Assembly: GCF_001445655.1 (NCBI RefSeq)
Contig: NZ_LNBE01000002.1
Coordinates: 992,001 to 1,056,000 of the forward strand
DNA length: 64,000 nucleotides
Direction of reading: 5' to 3'
DNA from: Streptomyces roseifaciens
GTDB lineage: Bacteria > Actinomycetota > Actinomycetes > Streptomycetales > Streptomycetaceae
Below, one piece after another: positions 8,131-16,988 of the stretch. A program made the position numbers and the translations under genes. Within the stretch, counting starts at the first letter, position 1; each line of letters starts with the position of its first letter. The notes under the pieces were generated by a model. The model was given only the letters and a program-made list of their open reading frames with translations, was not told where the DNA came from and made no database searches.

Positions 8131-8152
8131 GAATTGAAGAACTCTTCAAGTC
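8131..8152. promoter_or_regulatory. Probable ArsR operator palindrome, copy 2
   Basis: TTGAAGA (8134-8140), two bases, TCTTCAA (8143-8149) is a perfect inverted repeat, placed 36-51 bases upstream of the first gene of the second operon. The wider 22 bases share 17 positions with 4680-4701, starting GAATTG and including AGAA and CAA. Two ArsR proteins with the same recognition helix and two matching sites support an operator role. Confidence 0.62.
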
Positions 8153-8388
8153 TACCCCAGGGCGGCGGCGAGACCGAAGCCCGTCAGCTCTCCGGGATCC
8201 GGTGCTCGCGTGGCCGGGTGCCGCCGGCGGTTCAGGGGGTCGTGGCCGGGGCGCGCTCCCGGGTGTCGACCTGCTCGCCGCACTCCGTAGCGGAGTTCGC
8301 CCGGGCACTGGCCCTCGCGGTCGATCGCAAGGTGCCGCGGGCGGTCACCCGGACCCAGGACTTCGGCTTCCGGCTTCCCTCGTGAAGG

Positions 8389-9249
8389 ACGACGCCCCTG
8401 CCGCCGCGGCGCCGGCAGGAGCTGCTGGGGCACGGAGGCCTGGACGCCGGGGAGCTCTCCCTGTGGGAAGACGTCTCCCGTTACCTGCGCGTACCGTTCC
8501 ACCAAGGCGTCATCAGCCAGTTCGAGGGCTACGAGCAGCTGGCCGAGCTCGACTGGGACGGCTACCGGGAACAGTACGGCGACATCCGCTGGCTGGACCG
8601 CATCCTGGAGGCCGAAGGCGACTCCGTCAACCGGTATCAGGCGTCGAAGCAGGCGGACGCACTGATGCTCGGATACCTCTTCTCGCCGGCCGAGCTGTCC
8701 GCCGTCTTCGCCCGCCTCGGATACGAGCTCACCGACGAGACGTGGCACCGCACCGTGGACTACTACCTGCGCCGCACCAGCCACGGCTCCACCCTCAGCG
8801 GCCTGGTCCACGGCTGGGTACTCGCCCGGGCCCGCCGCGCCGACGCCTGGTACTACTGCCGGGAAGCCCTGGAGGGCGACGTCGCCCTCCAGGGCGGCAC
8901 CACGGCCGAGGGCATCCACCTCGGCGCGATGGCCGGCACCCTGACTCTGGTGCAGCGCGGCCTGACCGGGATGGAGACCCACGGAAGACGCCCTCTGGCT
9001 CGACCCGGTGGCGCTCCCCGAGCTGTCCGAGTTCGGCTTTTTCCTGCCACCATCCGCTACCTGGGACAATGGGGGATCGGGGTACGGCTGCGGGGCGAGC
9101 AACTGACCGTCAGCGTGCCGAACTCGGAAGAACCCCGTCAGGGTCGTCCTGCCCGGCCGTTCGCTCGCCATCGACCCGGGGGAGGCGAGAACACCGACGC
9201 TGCGTCGAGGGCGCCCCTGGGCCGGACCGCCGTGCCGGTGAGCTCCCGC
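8389..9249 (+). pseudogene. Decayed GH65 disaccharide phosphorylase, C-terminal half
   Basis: Frame 1 from about 8389 reads clearly as the C-terminal half of a glycoside hydrolase family 65 enzyme (trehalose/kojibiose-type phosphorylase): LWEDVSRYLRVPFHQGVISQ, QASKQADALMLGYLFSPAEL, TVDYYLRRTSHGSTLSGLVH, TTAEGIHLGAMAGTLTLVQR. After about 8980 the match jumps frame (EDALWLDPVALPELSEFGF), returns (YLGQWGIGVRLRGEQLTVSV), then jumps again (PVRVVLPGRSLAIDPGEA). The N-terminal catalytic half is absent. Several frameshifts and the missing half make this a dead gene. Confidence 0.82.
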
Positions 9250-9661
9250 TGCGCCCTGTAGCCCAGGTCTTGGTGGCCGGGCGACCGGCGGCCGGTGCTG
9301 CAGCTGTCGTGACGTCCTGCATGACTGCCTCCCGGGTGGTCGGAGGGGCCTTGCTCGCCGCAGCTTCCCCCCACCATCGCTTCTCCCCGCGCATGTCGCC
9401 ACAGGCCACAGGCCACAGGCCACCGGATACCGGCGACCTCCTATGGGCGCCGGCCCGGGCCCGGCCGGTTTCGCAAGTGAAGGCGTGGTGGCCCGGCAGC
9501 GGGGGTGGCACATGAGACGATGCGCTGGCGGCCGTCCGATGAGGCCGCTTACGGGAGACGAGGGGATCGACGGCAGGTTGATGCCGTAGGCGTTGCACCT
9601 GAGAAGGTCCCTCGGAGCGTCTTCCCGGCGATATTGATATGCACTCGAAGGGATGTAACTA
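9250..9661. other. Intergenic stretch with CACAGGC tandem repeats
   Basis: Holds a short tandem repeat near 9405-9425 (ACAGGCC repeated three times) and the leader of the parvulin gene. No gene is supported. The repeat resembles the CACGGGCC-type repeats at about 4095-4130. Confidence 0.4.
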
Positions 9662-9943
9662 ATGGCTAGGGCTACTGCGCGTCACATTCTGGTCAGTTCC
9701 GAGGACAAGGCGAATGAGCTGAAGGCGCAGGTCGAGGCCGGGGCCGATTTCGCCGAGCTCGCCAAGGCGCACTCCACGTGTCCCTCCGGCCGGCAGGGCG
9801 GCGACCTGGGTTCGTTCGGTCCGGGGCAGATGGTTCCCGAGTTCGACACGGTCGTCTTCTCGGCCCCGACGCATGTGGTCCAGGGGCCGGTGAAGACCCA
9901 GTTCGGTTACCACCTCATTGAGGTGACCGGCCGCCAGGACTGA
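9662..9943 (+). CDS. Parvulin-type peptidyl-prolyl isomerase
   Basis: A 93-residue single-domain parvulin (rotamase, PpiC family): ARATARHILVSSEDKANELK, ADFAELAKAHSTCPSGRQGG, GDLGSFGPGQMVPEFDTVVF, and FGYHLIEVTGRQD. The size and motifs match the small cytoplasmic parvulins (PpiC-like) that isomerise peptidyl-prolyl bonds. There is no signal peptide. The ATG follows AAGGGATG. A strong stem-loop follows at 10036-10067, so the gene is monocistronic. Confidence 0.93.
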   Translation: MARATARHILVSSEDKANELKAQVEAGADFAELAKAHSTCPSGRQGGDLGSFGPGQMVPEFDTVVFSAPTHVVQGPVKTQFGYHLIEVTGRQD

Positions 9944-10284
9944 CACGTCGGTCACTTTCGCACGGATTCGCCGATGACGCCGGTGCGGTTCTCCGTCGCA
10001 CCTGGCTGAGGTGGTTCTGCCGGCCGCTGACGTCCGGCCCGCCTGCACCGCTGGGTGCGGGCGGGCCGCGGCGTGTCGGCCCGGCGAAGCGGAGGTCGGA
10101 GCGGGCTGTGAGGCCGGCCGTCGCGGCTGTAGCGGGCGAAGGCGACGAGCGGCCGCGCATGTCACCCCATACGGCGGCCCGCACCCGCCCGGCGCGTCAT
10201 CGTCTGGCGGACCTGATCGACCACGGGGAAAATGGCGATCATGGGCTCTCTCGGGGGCGCGTGCTGTCCAGGCGAGATGCGGAG
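9944..10284. other. Leader region of the permease-phosphatase gene
   Basis: Contains the parvulin terminator (10036-10067) and about 215 bases upstream of the permease-phosphatase fusion. In-frame alternative starts exist at 10108 (long Arg-rich extension) and GTG 10261. I favour ATG 10285 because of the GGCGAG at 10271-10276. Confidence 0.5.
10036..10067 (+). terminator. Terminator after the parvulin gene
   Basis: GGCCCGCCTGCACC (10036-10049) pairs with GGTGCGGGCGGGCC (10054-10067) around the loop GCTG: a 14-bp stem with a single G-T wobble. Confidence 0.7.
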
Positions 10285-12951
10285 ATGAATGCAGGGGTGA
10301 AGCTCTTCGGTGGTCCGGTCGAGTCCGCTGCGCCGCTCGCGCCCGGCCCCGGCGCGGGCGAGAAGGGGCTCAAGGCCGGTGCCCTGGGACTGTTCTCCTC
10401 GGTCGCCATGGGCCTGTCCTCCACCGCTCCGGCGTACAGCCTGGCGGCGACGCTCGGCCTGATCGTCGCGGGCGTCGGCCTCCAGGCGCCGGTCGTGACG
10501 ATGCTGGCCTTCGTCCCGATGCTGCTGATCGCGTACGCCTACCGGGAGCTCAACGCGGGCGACGCCGACTGCGGGACCACCTTCACCTGGGCCTCCCGCG
10601 CCTTCGGCCCGCGCATCGGCTGGATGGGCGGCTGGGGCATCATCGTCGCCGACGTCATCGCCATGGCGAACCTCTCGGAGATCGCCGGCATCTACGGCTT
10701 CCGGCTGCTGGGGTTCGACTCGCTCGCCGAGGACCGGCTGTGGACCACCGTCGCGGGGGTCACCTGGATCGCCGTGATGACCGCGGTCTGCTACGTGGGC
10801 ATCGAGGTGTCGGCGGCCCTCCAGCGCTGGCTGGTGTGCGCCGAGGTGGCGGTGCTGATCCTGTTCGCGGTGGCCGCCCTGGTCAGGGTCTACGCCGACG
10901 GGCCGCCGACGGCGATCCACGTCTCCGCCTCCTGGTTCAACCCCCTCCACGTGCCGTCGGCCAAGGAGCTGACCGCGGGCCTCCTCGCCGCGGTCTTCAT
11001 CTACTGGGGCTGGGACACCGCCGTCGCGGTCAACGAGGAGACCGCCGACAGCAGGCACACCCCCGGACAGGCGGCGGTCGTCTCCACCGTGCTCCTGCTG
11101 GGCATCTACGCCCTGGTGGCGACGTCGGCGCAGGCGTTCGCCGGGATCGGCACCGAGGGCACCGGTCTGGGCAACACTGCCAACTCCGGGGACGTGCTCT
11201 CCGGCCTGGGCGGTGCCGTCTTCGGCACCACGGGCTCCGGCTGGTTCCTCACCAAGTTGCTCATCTTCACGGTGCTGACCTCGGCGGTCGCGTCCACCCA
11301 GACCACCATCCTGCCGCTGGCCCGCACCGTCTTCTCCATGGCGGCCCACAAGGCTGTCCCCTCGCACTTCGCCCGTGTGCACCGCAGGTTCCTCACCCCG
11401 ACCTGGTCGACCGTCGGCATGGGCCTGGTCTCCATCGGCTTCCTCGTCCTGCTGACCGTGATCAGCCACGACGTGCTGGCCGACTCCATCAGCGCGGTCG
11501 GTCTCGCGATCGCCTTCTACTACGGCCTCACCGGCTTCGCCTGCGTCTGGTTCTACCGCGAGCGGCTCACGCGCAGCCCCCGGGACCTGCTCTTCAAGGG
11601 GGTGCTTCCGGGGCTGGGCGGGCTCCTGATGCTCAGCCTGTTCTGCTACGCCGCCTTCGTCGTCTACGCCGCCCCGGACTACGGCTCGACCTCCTTCGAC
11701 CTGCCGCTCCTCGGGCACACCGGCGGGGTGAGCGTCGTGGGCCTGGGCGCCCTGCTGGTCGGCGTCGTCCTGATGCTGGTCATCACGCGAGAACACACCG
11801 CCGCCCTCAAACTGCAACGCGGTCTGCTGCCCCACCACCTGCCGTCGCTGACCGGGGTCGAGACGGCCAGCCGCTACGTGCCCGCCGACAGCCGCTCCGG
11901 GGTGGGCGGCGACTGGTTCGACGTCATCCCGCTGTCGAGCTCCCGGGTCGGCCTGGTCGTCGGGGACGTGCGCGGCCACGGGCTGCGCGCCGCCGCCACC
12001 ATGGGACGGCTGCGTACGAGCGTACGGGTCCTGGCCAGGCTCGACCTCGCCCCGGACGAGCTGCTCGCGCGCTTGGACGACGTGGTCGGGCGGACCGCCG
12101 AGGAGCGCGTCGCCGAGGAGCGGGCGCAAGGCCGTGGCGGGGGCACGCCGGGGGCCGGCGGCGACGAGGCCCTGGGGGTCACCTGCCTGTACGCCGTCTA
12201 CGACCCGGTGTCCGGGCGGTGCAGCATGGCGCGCGCGGGTCACTCGCCGCCCGCCCTCGTCGACCCCGCCCGCGGTGCCGTCAGCCGTCCGGGCCTCCCG
12301 GAGGGCCCGCCCCTGGGCCTGGGCGGCGCGCCCTTCCAGAGCGTGGAACTCCAGCTGCCCGCCGGCAGCCTGCTCGCCCTGTTCACCGACGGTCTCGTCC
12401 AGGCCCCGGACCACGACACCGAGACGGGGATCGGCCTGCTCTCCGGCGTCCTCACCGAGTGCCGGCGCCCCCTGGAGGAGCTCTGCGACCGCACCGTGGC
12501 CGAGCTGCTGCCCGGACCGGTGGACGACGACGCGGCCCTGCTCCTGGTCCGTACCCGGATGCTCGACGAGCACCAGGTGGCGGTCTGGGAGCTGGACGCC
12601 GACCCCGCGAGCGTCGCGCGGGCCCGGTCCGTCACCAGTGGGCAGCTGGGCGAGTGGGGGCTCGAGGACCTGTCGTTCACGACCGAGCTGGTCGTCAGCG
12701 AGCTGGTCACCAACGCCGTCCGCTACGCCTCCGGCGGGCCGGTCCACGTCCGGCTGATCCGCGACCGCAGCCTCGTCTGCGAGGTCGCCGACACCGGCCA
12801 CACCTCGCCCCACCTGCGCCACGCCGCCGCCGACGACGAGGGGGGCCGGGGCCTGTTCATCGTCGCCCAGCTCACCCAGCGGTGGGGAACCCGCTACACC
12901 CCCACCGGCAAGACCATCTGGACCGAGCAGCCCCTGCCGACTGCGGAGTGA
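10285..12951 (+). CDS. APC permease fused to PP2C phosphatase and HATPase domains
   Basis: An 888-residue three-part protein. Residues about 20-500 are an APC-superfamily amino-acid permease with about 12 membrane segments (LKAGALGLFSSVAMGLSSTA at helix 1, FIYWGWDTAVAVNEET, STQTTILPLARTVFSMAAHK). Residues about 505-755 are a SpoIIE-type PP2C phosphatase, starting AALKLQRGLLPHHLPSLTGV, with metal motifs GVGGDWFDV, GDVRGHG, FTDGLVQ and DDDAALLLVR. Residues about 762-885 are an HATPase domain (ELVVSELVTNAVRYASGG, DTGHTSPH, GGRGLFIVAQL). The reading frame is continuous. It plausibly couples transport or substrate sensing at the membrane to dephosphorylation of a STAS partner. Substrate unknown. 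Start uncertain (10285 preferred). Confidence 0.9.
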   Translation: MNAGVKLFGGPVESAAPLAPGPGAGEKGLKAGALGLFSSVAMGLSSTAPAYSLAATLGLIVAGVGLQAPVVTMLAFVPMLLIAYAYRELNAGDADCGTTFTWASRAFGPRIGWMGGWGIIVADVIAMANLSEIAGIYGFRLLGFDSLAEDRLWTTVAGVTWIAVMTAVCYVGIEVSAALQRWLVCAEVAVLILFAVAALVRVYADGPPTAIHVSASWFNPLHVPSAKELTAGLLAAVFIYWGWDTAVAVNEETADSRHTPGQAAVVSTVLLLGIYALVATSAQAFAGIGTEGTGLGNTANSGDVLSGLGGAVFGTTGSGWFLTKLLIFTVLTSAVASTQTTILPLARTVFSMAAHKAVPSHFARVHRRFLTPTWSTVGMGLVSIGFLVLLTVISHDVLADSISAVGLAIAFYYGLTGFACVWFYRERLTRSPRDLLFKGVLPGLGGLLMLSLFCYAAFVVYAAPDYGSTSFDLPLLGHTGGVSVVGLGALLVGVVLMLVITREHTAALKLQRGLLPHHLPSLTGVETASRYVPADSRSGVGGDWFDVIPLSSSRVGLVVGDVRGHGLRAAATMGRLRTSVRVLARLDLAPDELLARLDDVVGRTAEERVAEERAQGRGGGTPGAGGDEALGVTCLYAVYDPVSGRCSMARAGHSPPALVDPARGAVSRPGLPEGPPLGLGGAPFQSVELQLPAGSLLALFTDGLVQAPDHDTETGIGLLSGVLTECRRPLEELCDRTVAELLPGPVDDDAALLLVRTRMLDEHQVAVWELDADPASVARARSVTSGQLGEWGLEDLSFTTELVVSELVTNAVRYASGGPVHVRLIRDRSLVCEVADTGHTSPHLRHAAADDEGGRGLFIVAQLTQRWGTRYTPTGKTIWTEQPLPTAE

Positions 12952-13415
12952 GCCCCCGGATCAGTCGTCGCGGCGAAGACGTCCTGGAAATTCGGTCAAC
13001 CTCCCTCACCGGCCTTGAGGCAGACCGGAGAGCAGGCCTGCGCCGACAGAGAGTCGGCCGCCCGGGTCGCGGCCAACGCGGCCGACACCGTCGTAGTCGT
13101 CCACACCGACCTCAACGGCGGCGGCTCCGCCGGCCCCGACTACAAGCAGGACACCCCGGACACGGGCAGCTGGGGCTGGAACGCCGTCTCGTACATCCTG
13201 ACCTGAGGTACGGACGGGCGGGCCCGGCCATCGCCGGGACCGCCCGTCGTGGATCGCCACGTCCTCGGCGAGGCCCGCCGTACCGGGGAAGGCAGCCAGG
13301 AACGCGCCGCCCCGGAAACCCGGCGGAGGCCGTGCGACAGCCGTCCAGGTGACAGCACGACGGCGGACGAGCGCGCCTCGGTGCGCTAGATCCGGCGCCA
13401 TGCCGAGGATGCCCC
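12952..13415. other. Intergenic stretch with a terminator and a short unassigned frame
   Basis: A 62-codon TTG-started frame (13015-13206) ends SWGWNAVSYILT. It has no recognised family and may be a gene remnant. A stem-loop follows it: GACGGGCGG at 13213-13221 pairs with CCGCCCGTC at 13240-13248. Otherwise nothing is visible. Confidence 0.4.
13213..13248 (+). terminator. Stem-loop terminator candidate
   Basis: A 9-bp perfect stem (13213-13221 with 13240-13248) with inner GC-rich pairing, downstream of the permease-phosphatase gene and the short frame ending at 13206. Confidence 0.55.
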
Positions 13416-13829
13416 ATGGGCGAACTGCTGAATGACGAGCACTCGACCGATCTGCTGCTCGCGGGTGACGTGAAGCCCGGCACCGTCACCCCCGACATCG
13501 ACGCCACCTTGGCGGTACTCGGCGAACTGGTCGGCGGCAAGCCGGACCTGCGGATGCGGTTCCGCCGCTTCGAGATCGCCTTCATCGGCAGTTTCTGCGT
13601 GCTGTCCGGCCCGCAGGAGGCGATGGACCGCTACCGCGGCACGGTCGGACCGGTGATCGTCGACGACCTCGACGAGACCCGTGAGGCCGTGCTGCGGCAC
13701 GGTGCCGAGCTGACGATGCCGCCGTTCGAGGGCCCTGCCGGAATGGTCTTCCTGGCCCGCCAGCCGGACGGCGTCGAGTACGAATACATTCAGCTCGCAC
13801 CCGAGGAGGGCAAGGGTCGTTCTCGCTGA
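13416..13829 (+). CDS. VOC (glyoxalase/bleomycin-resistance) superfamily protein
   Basis: A 137-residue protein with vicinal-oxygen-chelate features in its second half: GTVGPVIVDDLDETREAVLRHG, then PFEGPAGMVFLARQPDGVEYEYIQL, the usual closing beta strands with Glu metal ligands. The first half is less typical (DIDATLAVLGELVGGKPDLRMR). The ATG at 13416 has GAGG upstream. Substrates of such stand-alone VOC proteins cannot be inferred. It sits just before a second VOC gene of a different subfamily. Confidence 0.65.
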   Translation: MGELLNDEHSTDLLLAGDVKPGTVTPDIDATLAVLGELVGGKPDLRMRFRRFEIAFIGSFCVLSGPQEAMDRYRGTVGPVIVDDLDETREAVLRHGAELTMPPFEGPAGMVFLARQPDGVEYEYIQLAPEEGKGRSR

Positions 13830-13932
13830 CGCAAATCCGCCGAACACCGAGGGCAGGTAGGGGCGGCCGCTGTCCATCCACTCCTAGGCATCCGGGGTCT
13901 CGGTGGACAGCACGCGTCACTATGATGGTCCG

Positions 13933-14367
13933 ATGACATCGGTCAAGCAGTTCCAAGTCACCTTCGACTGCGCGGAACCTGAGCGCGTCGCTCGTTTCTG
14001 GTGTGAGGTGTTGGGGTACGTCGTACCGCCGCCACCGGAGGGGTTTGCCACCTGGGGCGATTTCGATCGCTCGCTGCCGCCCGAGCGTCAGGGGGCAGCG
14101 TTCGCATGCATCGATCCCTCAGGTGTGGGCCCGCGACTGTACTTTCAGCGCGTTCCCGAAGGCAAGGTCGTCAAGAATCGGCTGCATCTTGACGTGCGGG
14201 TCGGCACCGGGCTCGTGGGTGAAGAGCGACTGGCCGCGCTCGAGGCCGAATGCGCACGATTGCTCGAGCTCGGCGCGGTACGCGTGCGACTGCTGCGTGC
14301 CGATGGCTTCGACGAGTCGTGCCTCGTGATGCAGGACGTCGAGGGCAACGAGTTCTGCCTCGACTGA
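13933..14367 (+). CDS. VOC-superfamily protein (glyoxalase-like)
   Basis: A 144-residue VOC protein beginning MTSVKQFQVTFDCAEPERVA, with RFWCEVLGYVVPPPPEGFAT, RLYFQRVPEGKVVKNRLHLD and, at the C-terminus, VMQDVEGNEFCLD. The HLD and EFCLD segments hold the usual metal-ligand positions. The ATG at 13933 is chosen because family members begin there. A longer frame upstream lacks a ribosome site. The function is probably binding or modification of a small molecule. No specific substrate can be named. Confidence 0.8.
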   Translation: MTSVKQFQVTFDCAEPERVARFWCEVLGYVVPPPPEGFATWGDFDRSLPPERQGAAFACIDPSGVGPRLYFQRVPEGKVVKNRLHLDVRVGTGLVGEERLAALEAECARLLELGAVRVRLLRADGFDESCLVMQDVEGNEFCLD

Positions 14368-14543
14368 GGGGCCACGAGCGTGTCCCATCACCCGGACCAG
14401 CCGCTTGTGCTCAGCCAAGAGCACAAGAGGACCGGCCTGTTGACCGCCGACCAGGTGCCCGGCCCGACCATGCCCGATGGGTACAAGCAGTCGGGCACCT
14501 CGTGTTGGGCCCGTCACGCGCATTCCGCCAATATCATCGGCCA

Positions 14544-15512
14544 ATGACCGAACAGTGGACGGGCGACGCTGCTCGCACGGCGGCCTGGGACGCACACGTA
14601 GAGCTCTCCACACGACTGGCCTTCACCGACTACGCGCACTACGAGGACTACGCGGACTACGCAGAGATCCCCAGCCGTCTCCTCGACGCCGCCGACCACC
14701 TCGACCAGGTGCTGTCGCGCGTTGCCGAGCACACCCTGTCGGTGTGCCTTGCGGAGCTGATCGTCAGGGGCCGCAAAGCCCTCCGGACGGTAAGAGAACT
14801 CCGGTCGGCCTTCGAGGGATGGTCCGGCCAGCTGGAGGTGACGCCTGGGGGTGACGACGAGCGGGCATGGCCGGAGTACCCGGCGCTCGCGTCGGCCCAG
14901 CAACAGGCAGCCCTCCAACTGCGACCGCTCGCCGGTCTTCTCGCGACCTATGCGCGCTCGGGCCGCGTACACGAGCCCGGCGACGGCTGGATCAAGCTCG
15001 ACACGGAGATCGCGCACCAGGGAACCTTCCTTACTCTCCACCGCGATCAAGTCATCCAGCCTGACGGCAACTCCAGCACCTACGAGCACGTCACCATCGC
15101 TGACGGGGCCCGTGTCGTCGCCGTCAACCCCGCCGGACACATCGCGATCGTCACGGACAGCTGTTACCTCCCAGGCCGCATGCCGCTCCTTCCGGGCGGA
15201 GGCATCGCACCGGGCGAGGACCCGGAGGACGCGGCCCGCCGGGAGTGCGAAGAAGAGTCCGGCTGGCGGCCACGCGAGCTCCGGCTCCTGTCCGTGACCC
15301 AGCCCATTGCGGGGCTCACCGCGGCCAAGATCTACCTCTACCTCGCCACGGACCTGGAGGAGGGGCAACTGCGGCGTGACTGCACGGAGGTCGACATGAC
15401 CGTCGAGTGGGTCCCCCTGGAGACAGCCCTCAAGCGAGTGGAGGACGGAACGATCTCCGACGCCGCGAGCGCCCTCGGGATCCTCCTCGCCACCCGGATC
15501 CTCACGCCCTGA
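14544..15512 (+). CDS. NUDIX hydrolase with an unusual N-terminal half
   Basis: A 322-residue protein. The C-terminal 150 residues are a NUDIX domain whose box fits GX5EX7REUXEEXGU exactly (GGIAPGEDPEDAARRECEEE, then SGW), followed by QPIAGLTAAKIYLYLATDLE, as in ADP-ribose pyrophosphatase-like NUDIX enzymes. The first 160 residues are mostly helical (EIPSRLLDAADHLDQVLSRV, ELIVRGRKALRTVRELRSAF) and unlike the normal short N-terminus. There is also a DYAHYEDYADYA acidic-aromatic stretch at residues 29-40. The likely substrate class is nucleoside diphosphate derivatives. Confidence 0.82.
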   Translation: MTEQWTGDAARTAAWDAHVELSTRLAFTDYAHYEDYADYAEIPSRLLDAADHLDQVLSRVAEHTLSVCLAELIVRGRKALRTVRELRSAFEGWSGQLEVTPGGDDERAWPEYPALASAQQQAALQLRPLAGLLATYARSGRVHEPGDGWIKLDTEIAHQGTFLTLHRDQVIQPDGNSSTYEHVTIADGARVVAVNPAGHIAIVTDSCYLPGRMPLLPGGGIAPGEDPEDAARRECEEESGWRPRELRLLSVTQPIAGLTAAKIYLYLATDLEEGQLRRDCTEVDMTVEWVPLETALKRVEDGTISDAASALGILLATRILTP

Positions 15513-15733
15513 CCTGTGGGCCCTGACCCGGGGGCCCTGGCTCGTGGGCGGCCTCGGCGGGGAGTCCTGCGCCCGCTCGAACGACCGGGCAGCGTGCGCC
15601 CCCACCGCACGCTCCCGTGCGCCCCCACTGCCCCTGGCAGAGCTGCCGATCCCCTTGGCATCCCCACCCTCCCTCCACTGAAATGCGGATGCCAACGCTC
15701 CACGCCGTACAGCGAGAAGGAGTGAGTTGTCGC

Positions 15734-16387
15734 GTGATTCACCTGACCGAGACCCTGGCCGTCCACACCATCGAGGGCTTCCTCACGCCCGACGAGACGT
15801 CCCAGCTGACGAAGCTGCTGGACGATCACCTCGTAGCGACAGGATGGGTCCCCGAGCGGCCCAGGGAGGGCATGGTGCCGCCCGCGGCTGCACAGGAAAT
15901 CCTGATGGCCGGCATCGAGCGGGCCATGCCTGCCGTCCGGCGGGTCTTCCCGTCCGTTGCCGGAGTCACCCCGTGGGACTACCACGACCTCGGCCCGGGC
16001 GACCGGATCGACCCGCACCTGCACGGTGTCCACGAACCGGACAAGCGGCCGCAGCGCGTTGCACGGGTGGCCTTCCACCTCCAGGAAGCGGAACGCGGCG
16101 GGCAGTTCTACGTCGACACCTGCTCCTCCGACGCCGTATGGACCGATCGCACCGCGGGCCCGGGCAGCGCCTTCTTGCCCGGTATGCGCTTCGCCCGCGA
16201 CATCGCCGACGACGCCGGGCCGGAAGCCGCCTGGCTGAACGACGTCCCGCGTACCCGCTGGACCAGCGCGCCGCCCGCCGGAACCGCCGTCGTCTACGGC
16301 GCCCAGCTCGTCCACGGCGTCGAAACGGTCGTCGAGGGGCGGCTGCGCAAGCTCATCACCAACCTCCTGGACGGCCCTCCTCGCTGA
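15734..16387 (+). CDS. 2-oxoglutarate-Fe(II) oxygenase-like protein
   Basis: A 217-residue protein with a double-stranded beta-helix pattern: DLGPGDRIDPHLHGVHEP supplies candidate Fe ligands, then RVAFHLQEAERGGQFYVDT, and GTAVVYGAQLVHGVETVVEG supplies the distal His, with RLRKLITNLL giving the Arg for 2-oxoglutarate. This order matches prolyl-4-hydroxylase-like 2OG enzymes. The start is GTG 15734 with AAGGAG 12 bases upstream. GTG 15722 is in frame but too close to that site. The substrate is unknown. Confidence 0.65.
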   Translation: MIHLTETLAVHTIEGFLTPDETSQLTKLLDDHLVATGWVPERPREGMVPPAAAQEILMAGIERAMPAVRRVFPSVAGVTPWDYHDLGPGDRIDPHLHGVHEPDKRPQRVARVAFHLQEAERGGQFYVDTCSSDAVWTDRTAGPGSAFLPGMRFARDIADDAGPEAAWLNDVPRTRWTSAPPAGTAVVYGAQLVHGVETVVEGRLRKLITNLLDGPPR

Positions 16388-16578
16388 GCAGGGACGAGCC
16401 CGACACACGCCCTCGTCAGGCTTCGCCAACCAAGCCGCTGAGACCGGCGCCACGAACGCGGCGGTAGCCGACGTCGCCGAGGACGCGGCCGGCTGCCACG
16501 ACCGGCTGCCACGACCGGCCGGGTATCGGCGTCGATGGCCACTTGGTCGGATACCGCCAACCCGGCGCTACCGACGCC

Positions 16579-16914
16579 TCAGCCCTCCCGGCCGTCCTCG
16601 ATCGCCTCGGCCACCACGGAGTGAAGGTGGCGGAGTGACGAGGGCAGCCGGGTCAGCAACCAGTGCTCCAGGGACCGGTCCGGGTCGGTCCGGGACGTGG
16701 CCCCCTCGGTCACCCGGCCGGCGAAGATGTGGATCACGCGGTCGGCGTCCGTGACCGTGAAGCCGCGGTAGCCCAGTCCTGGAGAGGGGGGCCGGGCCAC
16801 CGGCCCCGCAGGTGGGAGACCGGCCGTCAGCGTGCGGAATTCCTCGGCGGCCCTTGGATCGAGGCGCCAGCGAGGATTGGGGCGCCCGCTGAACAGGTCC
16901 ACTTCCACCAGCAT
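16579..16914 (-). CDS. Small FSGRP-motif protein
   Basis: A 111-residue protein beginning MLVEVDLFSGRPNPRWRLDP, then GLGYRGFTVTDADRVIHIFA. The same FSGRPxPxW and GLGYR signature opens the next gene upstream (16989-17912), so the two share a domain. I know the pattern as a widespread bacterial family without an assigned role. The protein is probably cytoplasmic, with no signal peptide. It sits 74 bases downstream of its larger relative on the same strand and is likely co-transcribed. Confidence 0.68.
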   Translation of the reverse strand: MLVEVDLFSGRPNPRWRLDPRAAEEFRTLTAGLPPAGPVARPPSPGLGYRGFTVTDADRVIHIFAGRVTEGATSRTDPDRSLEHWLLTRLPSSLRHLHSVVAEAIEDGREG

Positions 16915-16988
16915 GGGTCTCTCTTCATGTGCTCTTCACACTGCTCGGCTTCGACTGATGACGTCCGGCCTCCTCGCCTGATGACGAT

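Noticed and set aside
10162..12822. An 886-codon open frame on the minus strand opposite the permease-phosphatase gene
   Set aside because: It mirrors the real gene's GC-rich third positions and has only acidic, repetitive residues with no family motif. The plus strand carries three recognisable domains.
13015..13206. A 63-codon frame after the permease-phosphatase gene
   Set aside because: It has a TTG start without a ribosome site and no family match. The ending SWGWNAVSYILT is suggestive but too little to call a gene.
10011..13352. An 1113-codon plus-strand frame overlapping the permease-phosphatase gene
   Set aside because: Its translation is Arg/Gly/Pro-rich without helices or motifs. 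It runs across the intergenic region and is a frame shadow.
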